A stretch of DNA of 64,000 nucleotides from Streptomyces fragilis. GTDB taxonomy: Bacteria; Actinomycetota; Actinomycetes; Streptomycetales; Streptomycetaceae. The stretch is taken from positions 186,001 through 250,000 of the forward strand of contig NZ_BEVZ01000002.1 of the NCBI RefSeq assembly GCF_003112515.1, in the 5' to 3' direction. Positions 60,249 through 64,000 of this stretch are shown here, piece after piece; within the stretch, counting starts at the first letter, position 1, and every line of letters starts with the position of its first letter. The notes beneath the pieces are model-generated. The model did no database searches. It saw only the letters and a list, made by a program, of their open reading frames with translations, and was not told the DNA's origin. The translations under genes and the position numbers were made by a program.

Positions 60249-60857
60249 CTACCGAGGTGCCGCCCCGTGCAGGGCGTGGTCGACCAGGCGGGGGACGACG
60301 GACGCGTCGAACGGGGCCTTGAGGACCAGCATCCGGTGGTAGAGGGCGCCCCACAGCTGGTCGACCACGATGTCGAGGTCGGCGTCCTCCCGGAGCAGCC
60401 CTGCCCGCTGGGCGGTGCGCAGCCGTGCGCGCGCCAGCTCGCGGCGGGGGCGCCCGTACTCCTCGGCGAAGGCGCGGGCCAGGCCGGGGTCGAGCTGGGC
60501 GGCGCCGACCAGCTGCGAGACGGGCCTCTCCGCGCCCTCCTCCTTCAGCCAGCGGACGAAGGCGCCGAGCTGCGCGATCAGGTCGGCCCGCAGGTCACCG
60601 GTGTCGGGGAAGTCGAGCACCGGACGGCTGCGGGCGAAGTACGCCTCCGCCGCGAGCGCGCCGGGGGAGGGCCACCACTTGTGCAGGGTCGTCCTGCTCG
60701 CCCCCGCCTCCCGGGCCACCCGGTCGAAGGTGAGCGCCTGCAGGCCCTCGTCCAGCAGGATCCGGCCCGCCGCGGTCAGCACGGCCGCGCGCACCTCGGT
60801 CGCCGGCCGCCGGCCGCGGCCGGGCCGCCCGCCGGTGGCGGTCTCGTTCTCGGACAT
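60249..60857 (-). CDS. TetR-family repressor
   Basis: 202 aa. N-terminal helix-turn-helix: VRAAVLTAAGRILLDEGLQA, TFDRVAREAGASRTTLHKWW. The ligand domain ends with the TetR_C-type segment VVDQLWGALYHRMLVLKAPF. ATG 60857 is divergent from the SDR at 60948, with a 90-bp shared region holding a clear inverted repeat. It most likely represses itself and the SDR and is released by a small, probably carbonyl-containing ligand. Confidence 0.92.
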   Translation of the reverse strand: MSENETATGGRPGRGRRPATEVRAAVLTAAGRILLDEGLQALTFDRVAREAGASRTTLHKWWPSPGALAAEAYFARSRPVLDFPDTGDLRADLIAQLGAFVRWLKEEGAERPVSQLVGAAQLDPGLARAFAEEYGRPRRELARARLRTAQRAGLLREDADLDIVVDQLWGALYHRMLVLKAPFDASVVPRLVDHALHGAAPR

Positions 60858-60877
60858 CGTCACCCCACCCGTCTTGT

Positions 60878-60925
60878 GGACAGTCTGTTCATTTCGCCGT
60901 AGCCTTGCATATGAACAGTACGTCC
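60878..60925. promoter_or_regulatory. Probable TetR operator
   Basis: Inverted repeat GGACAGTCTGTTCAT (60878-60892) against ATGAACAGTACGTCC (60911-60925), 12 of 15 positions matching. It lies between the divergent TetR and SDR genes and is AT-richer than its surroundings. Confidence 0.75.
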
Positions 60926-60947
60926 ATATTCTAGAAGGAGCGCAGTC

Positions 60948-61688
60948 ATGACCGACAGCACCGCAGGACGGGTGGCCCTGGTGACCGGCGGGTCCGGCGG
61001 CATCGGGCGGGCCGTCGTCGAGCGGCTGGCCGCCGACGGGTACGCCGTTGCCGTGCACCACGCGGGCAACGCGGCGCGGGCCGAGGAGATCCGCGACCAG
61101 GTCACCGCCGCCGGCGGCCGGGCGATCACGGTGGGCGGGGACGTCGCCGACGAGGAGGCGATGGCCCGGGCGTTCGACGCCACCGAGGAGGCCTTCGGCG
61201 GGATCGACGTGGTCGTGAACACCGCCGGGATCATGCTCCTGTCGCCCGTCGCGACGCTCGACCTCGCCGACCTGGACCGGATGCACCGGACCAACATCCG
61301 CGGCGCCTTCGTCGTGTCCCAGCTGGCGGCGAACCGGCTCCGGCCCGGCGGGGCGATCGTCAACTTCTCCACGTCCGTGACCCGCACCCAGTTCCCCGCC
61401 TACGCGGCGTACGCCGCCTCCAAGGCGGCCGTGGAGGGCATGACCCTCATCCTGGCGCGGGAGCTGCGGGGCAAGGACATCACGGTCAACGCCGTCGCCC
61501 CCGGCCCCACCGCGACGCCGCTCTTCCTCGCGGACAAGAGCGAGGAGCAGGTCGGCCGGATCGCCGCCATGAACCCGGCGGAGCGCCTCGGCACCCCCGA
61601 GGAGATCGCCGGGACCGTCGCCTTCCTCGCCGGTCCCGGCCGCTGGGTCAACGGCCAGGTGCTCTTCGCCAACGGCGGCCTGGCCTGA
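60948..61688 (+). CDS. SDR family oxidoreductase under TetR control
   Basis: 246 aa classical SDR: TGGSGGIG, NTAG, Ser in NFSTSVTRTQFP, YAASK catalytic pair, and a C-terminal GRWVNGQVLFANGG. It would reduce or oxidise a small carbonyl/alcohol with NAD(P). ATG 60948 follows GAAGGAGCGCAG. Pairing with a divergent TetR gene is a common detoxification module. Substrate unknown. Confidence 0.9.
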   Translation: MTDSTAGRVALVTGGSGGIGRAVVERLAADGYAVAVHHAGNAARAEEIRDQVTAAGGRAITVGGDVADEEAMARAFDATEEAFGGIDVVVNTAGIMLLSPVATLDLADLDRMHRTNIRGAFVVSQLAANRLRPGGAIVNFSTSVTRTQFPAYAAYAASKAAVEGMTLILARELRGKDITVNAVAPGPTATPLFLADKSEEQVGRIAAMNPAERLGTPEEIAGTVAFLAGPGRWVNGQVLFANGGLA

Positions 61689-61886
61689 GCGCCCCCCGCC
61701 CGCACGGTGACGCCCCGCCCGGCACCCGCCGCCGCACGGCGACGCCCGGCCCCGGTCCGGGCCCGCACGACGACGCCCGGCCCCCGTCCGGCCCGCACGG
61801 CGACGCCCCACCCCGGTCCGGCCCGCACGGCGACACCCGACCCGCCCCGCGCGCATGAAGCCGCCGATCCTGCACACTCGTCCCCC
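61689..61886. repeat. 31-bp imperfect tandem repeat before polX
   Basis: Four copies of a unit of about 31 bp, containing CCGCACGGCGACGCCCGGCC and a CCGGTCCGG portion, between the SDR stop and the polX start. No gene seen. Confidence 0.75.
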
Positions 61887-63641
61887 ATGGCCAGGTCCAA
61901 CGACGAGGTTGCCGAGCTCCTGCGGGAGTACGCGGACCTGATCGCGATCACCGGCGGGGACGCGTTCAAGGCGCGCGTGTACGAGAAGGCGGCGCGGGCG
62001 ATCGGAGGGCACCACGCCGACGTCCGGACGCTCGACGCCGAGGGATTGCGGGAGATCCCGGGGGTCGGCCGGTCGATCGCCGACAAGGTCACCGCGTACC
62101 TCTCCACCGGCGACTTCGCCGCGCTGGAGAAGCTGCGGGCGAAGATCCCCGAGGGGGTGCGACGGCTGACGGCCGTCCCGGGGCTCGGCCCCAGGAAGGC
62201 GTACACCCTGCACCAGGAACTGGGGGTCTCCTCCGTCGACGAGCTCGTCGAGGCGATCCACGCCGAGCGGTTGCGCGACCTCAAGGGATTCGGCCCGAGG
62301 ACGGAGGAGAACATCCTCCACGGCGTGGAGCTCATGCGGTCGGCCGGCGGCCGGGCGCTGATCGACGTGGCCCTCGACCTCGCCGAGGACGTGGTCGCCA
62401 CGCTGTCGCGGATCGACGGCTGCCTGCGGTGCGCGTACGCCGGGTCGCTGCGCCGGGGACGCGAGACCATCGGGGACGTCGACGTGCTGGTGGCGGCCGA
62501 GGAGTCCGGGCCGTTCATGGAGGCCTTCGCCGCCCTGCCGTACGTCTCCGAGGTGATCGCCCGCGGCCCGTCCAAGACCTCGGTCCGCACGGACAAGGGC
62601 CTCTCCGTCGACCTGCGCGTCGTGCCGCCCGACTCCTGGGGCGCGGCGATGCTGTACTTCACCGGCTCCAAGGCGCACAACATCCGCGTCCGGGAGATCG
62701 CCGTGCGGGAGAAACTGAAGCTGTCCGAGTACGGGCTGTTCGACGCGGAGAGCGGCGAGAGGATCGTCTCGCGGGCCGAGGAGGAGGTCTACGCCCGCCT
62801 CGGCCTGCCCTGGATCCCGCCGGCGCTGCGGGAGGACCGCGGTGAGATCGAGGCCGCGCGCGAGGACGCACTGCCCGAGCTGATCGAGGAGTCCGACCTG
62901 CGGGGAGACCTGCACACGCACACCGACCTCACCGACGGCCTCGCCCCGCTGGAGCGGATGGTCGCCGAGGCCGCGAAGCTCGGGCACGCCTACTACGCGG
63001 TCACCGACCACGCGCCCAACCTGTACATGCAGCAGATGACCGAGGAGCGGATCCTGGCCCAGCGCGAGGAGGTCCGCGCCCTCGACGGGGTCTACGGCAG
63101 ACGGGGCAGGACGGACCGCCGCGGCGGCATGCGGCTGCTGCACGGGGTGGAGCTGAACATCGACCCCGACGGCGAGGTGGACTGGCCGGCCGGCTTCCTG
63201 GCCGGGTTCGACGTGTGCGTGGCCTCGATCCACTCGCACTTCGGCCAGAGCCGCGAGGAACTCACCCGGCGTCTCGTCCGCGCCTGCGAGAACCCGCACG
63301 TCAACATCATCGGCCACCCCACGACCCGCATCCTCGGCAAACGGCCGGGCATCGAGTTCGACCTCGACGAGGTGTTCGCCGCGTGCGCGCGCACCGGCAC
63401 CGCCATGGAGATCAACGCGCACCCCAACCGCCTCGACCTGCGCGACGAGGACATCCTGCGGGCCAGGCGGCACGGTGTGCGGTTCGCCATCGACAGCGAC
63501 GCCCACTCCGTCCCCGACCTGGGCCACCTGCGCTTCGGCGTGGGCACCGCCCGACGGGGCTGGCTCACCGCGGACGAGGTGATCAACACCTGGCCGCTGA
63601 CCCGCCTGCGCCGCTTCCTGCGCAAGGGCCGCCGCGGCTGA
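61887..63641 (+). CDS. polX: DNA polymerase/3'-5' exonuclease PolX (Pol X plus PHP)
   Basis: 584 aa in the bacterial PolX arrangement. An N-terminal 8-kDa-like region and helix-hairpin-helix (LREIPGVGRSIADKVTAYL, LTAVPGLGPRKAYTLHQEL) come first. The nucleotidyltransferase palm follows (YAGSLRRGRETIGDVDVLV, VDLRVVPPDSWGAAMLYFTG). A C-terminal PHP phosphoesterase has metal-binding His/Asp in LRGDLHTHTDLTDGLAPLE, YAVTDHAPN, SIHSHFG, IGHPTTR and IDSDAH. It fills gaps and trims ends in base-excision and end-joining repair. Widely present in actinomycete chromosomes, so probably flank. Confidence 0.95.
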   Translation: MARSNDEVAELLREYADLIAITGGDAFKARVYEKAARAIGGHHADVRTLDAEGLREIPGVGRSIADKVTAYLSTGDFAALEKLRAKIPEGVRRLTAVPGLGPRKAYTLHQELGVSSVDELVEAIHAERLRDLKGFGPRTEENILHGVELMRSAGGRALIDVALDLAEDVVATLSRIDGCLRCAYAGSLRRGRETIGDVDVLVAAEESGPFMEAFAALPYVSEVIARGPSKTSVRTDKGLSVDLRVVPPDSWGAAMLYFTGSKAHNIRVREIAVREKLKLSEYGLFDAESGERIVSRAEEEVYARLGLPWIPPALREDRGEIEAAREDALPELIEESDLRGDLHTHTDLTDGLAPLERMVAEAAKLGHAYYAVTDHAPNLYMQQMTEERILAQREEVRALDGVYGRRGRTDRRGGMRLLHGVELNIDPDGEVDWPAGFLAGFDVCVASIHSHFGQSREELTRRLVRACENPHVNIIGHPTTRILGKRPGIEFDLDEVFAACARTGTAMEINAHPNRLDLRDEDILRARRHGVRFAIDSDAHSVPDLGHLRFGVGTARRGWLTADEVINTWPLTRLRRFLRKGRRG

Positions 63642-63742
63642 CCGGCTTCCGCCGCGGCCGACCGGCATGCGGTCAGGAATGGAACCTCCGGCCACGGCGT
63701 GCCAGTGTGACGCGTCACGACCGATCCGACTGGGGGGCCGGA

Positions 63743-64000
63743 ATGAAGCCGGGCACAACGGAGCTGGCGGTGTCGGAGGCGACGCCGCAGGACCTCGAAG
63801 GCGTACTGAAGCTCCAGTACCTCTGCTACCAGAGCGAGGCCGAGCGGTACGACGACCACACCCTCCCGCCGCTCACCCAGGACCTGGCGGGTCTGCGCGA
63901 GGACCGCGAGGCCGGCGTGCTGCTCGTGGTGCGGCTCGGCAGCGAGGTGGTCGGCTCGGTCCGCGGCCGCCGGCGCGGTGACGCCTTCCACATCGGCCGG
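63743..64000 (+). CDS. GNAT-family N-acetyltransferase (partial, N-terminus)
   Basis: 86 residues from ATG 63743 to the window edge. LAVSEATPQDLEGVLKLQYL resembles the first strand and helix of GNAT proteins, and VLLVVRLGSEVVGSVRGRRR the central strands before the acetyl-CoA loop. The loop itself lies outside the window, so the assignment is moderate. GGGGGGCCGGA precedes the start. Confidence 0.65.
   Translation, partial: MKPGTTELAVSEATPQDLEGVLKLQYLCYQSEAERYDDHTLPPLTQDLAGLREDREAGVLLVVRLGSEVVGSVRGRRRGDAFHIGR

Noticed and set aside
1..64000. Trioxacarcin, pluramycin or lactonamycin cluster identity
   Set aside because: Shared elements (glycosylase, branched or amino-acid starter genes) are suggestive, but no glycosyltransferase or deoxysugar genes are present in the window and the YcaO pair does not fit. 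A BLAST/MIBiG comparison is needed before naming a product.
1..64000. tRNA, rRNA, insertion sequences, integrases, attachment sites
   Set aside because: I looked for tRNA-like cloverleaf ends, transposase motifs and flanking inverted repeats and found none that I can support.

Overview
The window is high-GC actinomycete DNA, almost certainly Streptomyces: strong third-position G/C, GTG and TTG starts, ATGA/GTGA stop-start overlaps, a SARP activator and a Streptomyces-type sulfur leader peptide. Most of it, about 1.3-55 kb, is one large biosynthetic gene cluster built around a type II (aromatic) polyketide synthase. Both flanks are ordinary chromosomal genes.

Layout. 0-1.3 kb: end of an unidentified gene and a membrane protein. 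1.4-7.8 kb: polyketide-tailoring genes resembling the actinorhodin set (SnoaL-like protein, MBL-fold cyclase, flavin reductase, C-9 ketoreductase, SRPBCC protein, two-component flavin oxygenase, P450). 7.9-15.3 kb: ferredoxin and ferredoxin reductase, a secreted protein, a broken DUF1906 gene, a DHA2 exporter, an alpha/beta hydrolase without its nucleophile, and a second P450. 15.3-22.1 kb: VOC protein, SDR, a stand-alone adenylation domain with a valine-like code, a flavoprotein, a PCP and a KAS III-like acyltransferase. 22.2-29.5 kb: an AlkZ-type DNA glycosylase, an enoyl-reductase-like MDR, two more P450s, an epoxide hydrolase and an AMACR-family enzyme. 29.5-42 kb: second exporter, citramalate synthase, a Ser-type KAS III, didomain aromatase/cyclase, ABM monooxygenase, acyl-CoA carboxylase epsilon, FAAL ligase, acyl-CoA dehydrogenase, an ACP-AT fusion lacking the AT serine, and a PPTase. 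42-46.6 kb: two-component system, then a YcaO/TOMM cyclodehydratase with a NHLP-like precursor peptide. 46.8-55.1 kb: SARP, carboxylase beta subunit, KS-alpha, CLF, ACP and an AT. 55.1-64 kb: NAD+ DNA ligase, leader peptide plus SfnB-like flavoprotein, TetR/SDR pair, PolX and a partial GNAT.

How it works together (inference). KS-alpha/CLF/ACP make the poly-beta-ketone from malonyl units supplied by the carboxylase beta and epsilon subunits. Citramalate synthase, Ser-KAS III, FAAL, dehydrogenase and ACP-AT look like a non-acetate starter route. KR, aromatase/cyclase and MBL/SRPBCC cyclases fold the chain. Four P450s, the ActVA/ActVB-like pair and the epoxide hydrolase oxidise it. The A domain, PCP, flavoprotein and Cys-KAS III probably prepare and attach a valine-derived acyl group. 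The DNA glycosylase inside the cluster suggests a DNA-alkylating product and self-resistance.

The two most distinctive observations are these. A cluster-wide set of 11-bp-phased SARP heptamers each sits 8 bp before a -10 element, and in three cases the transcript appears leaderless. A RiPP precursor/YcaO pair is embedded in the type II PKS cluster. I cannot name the product.
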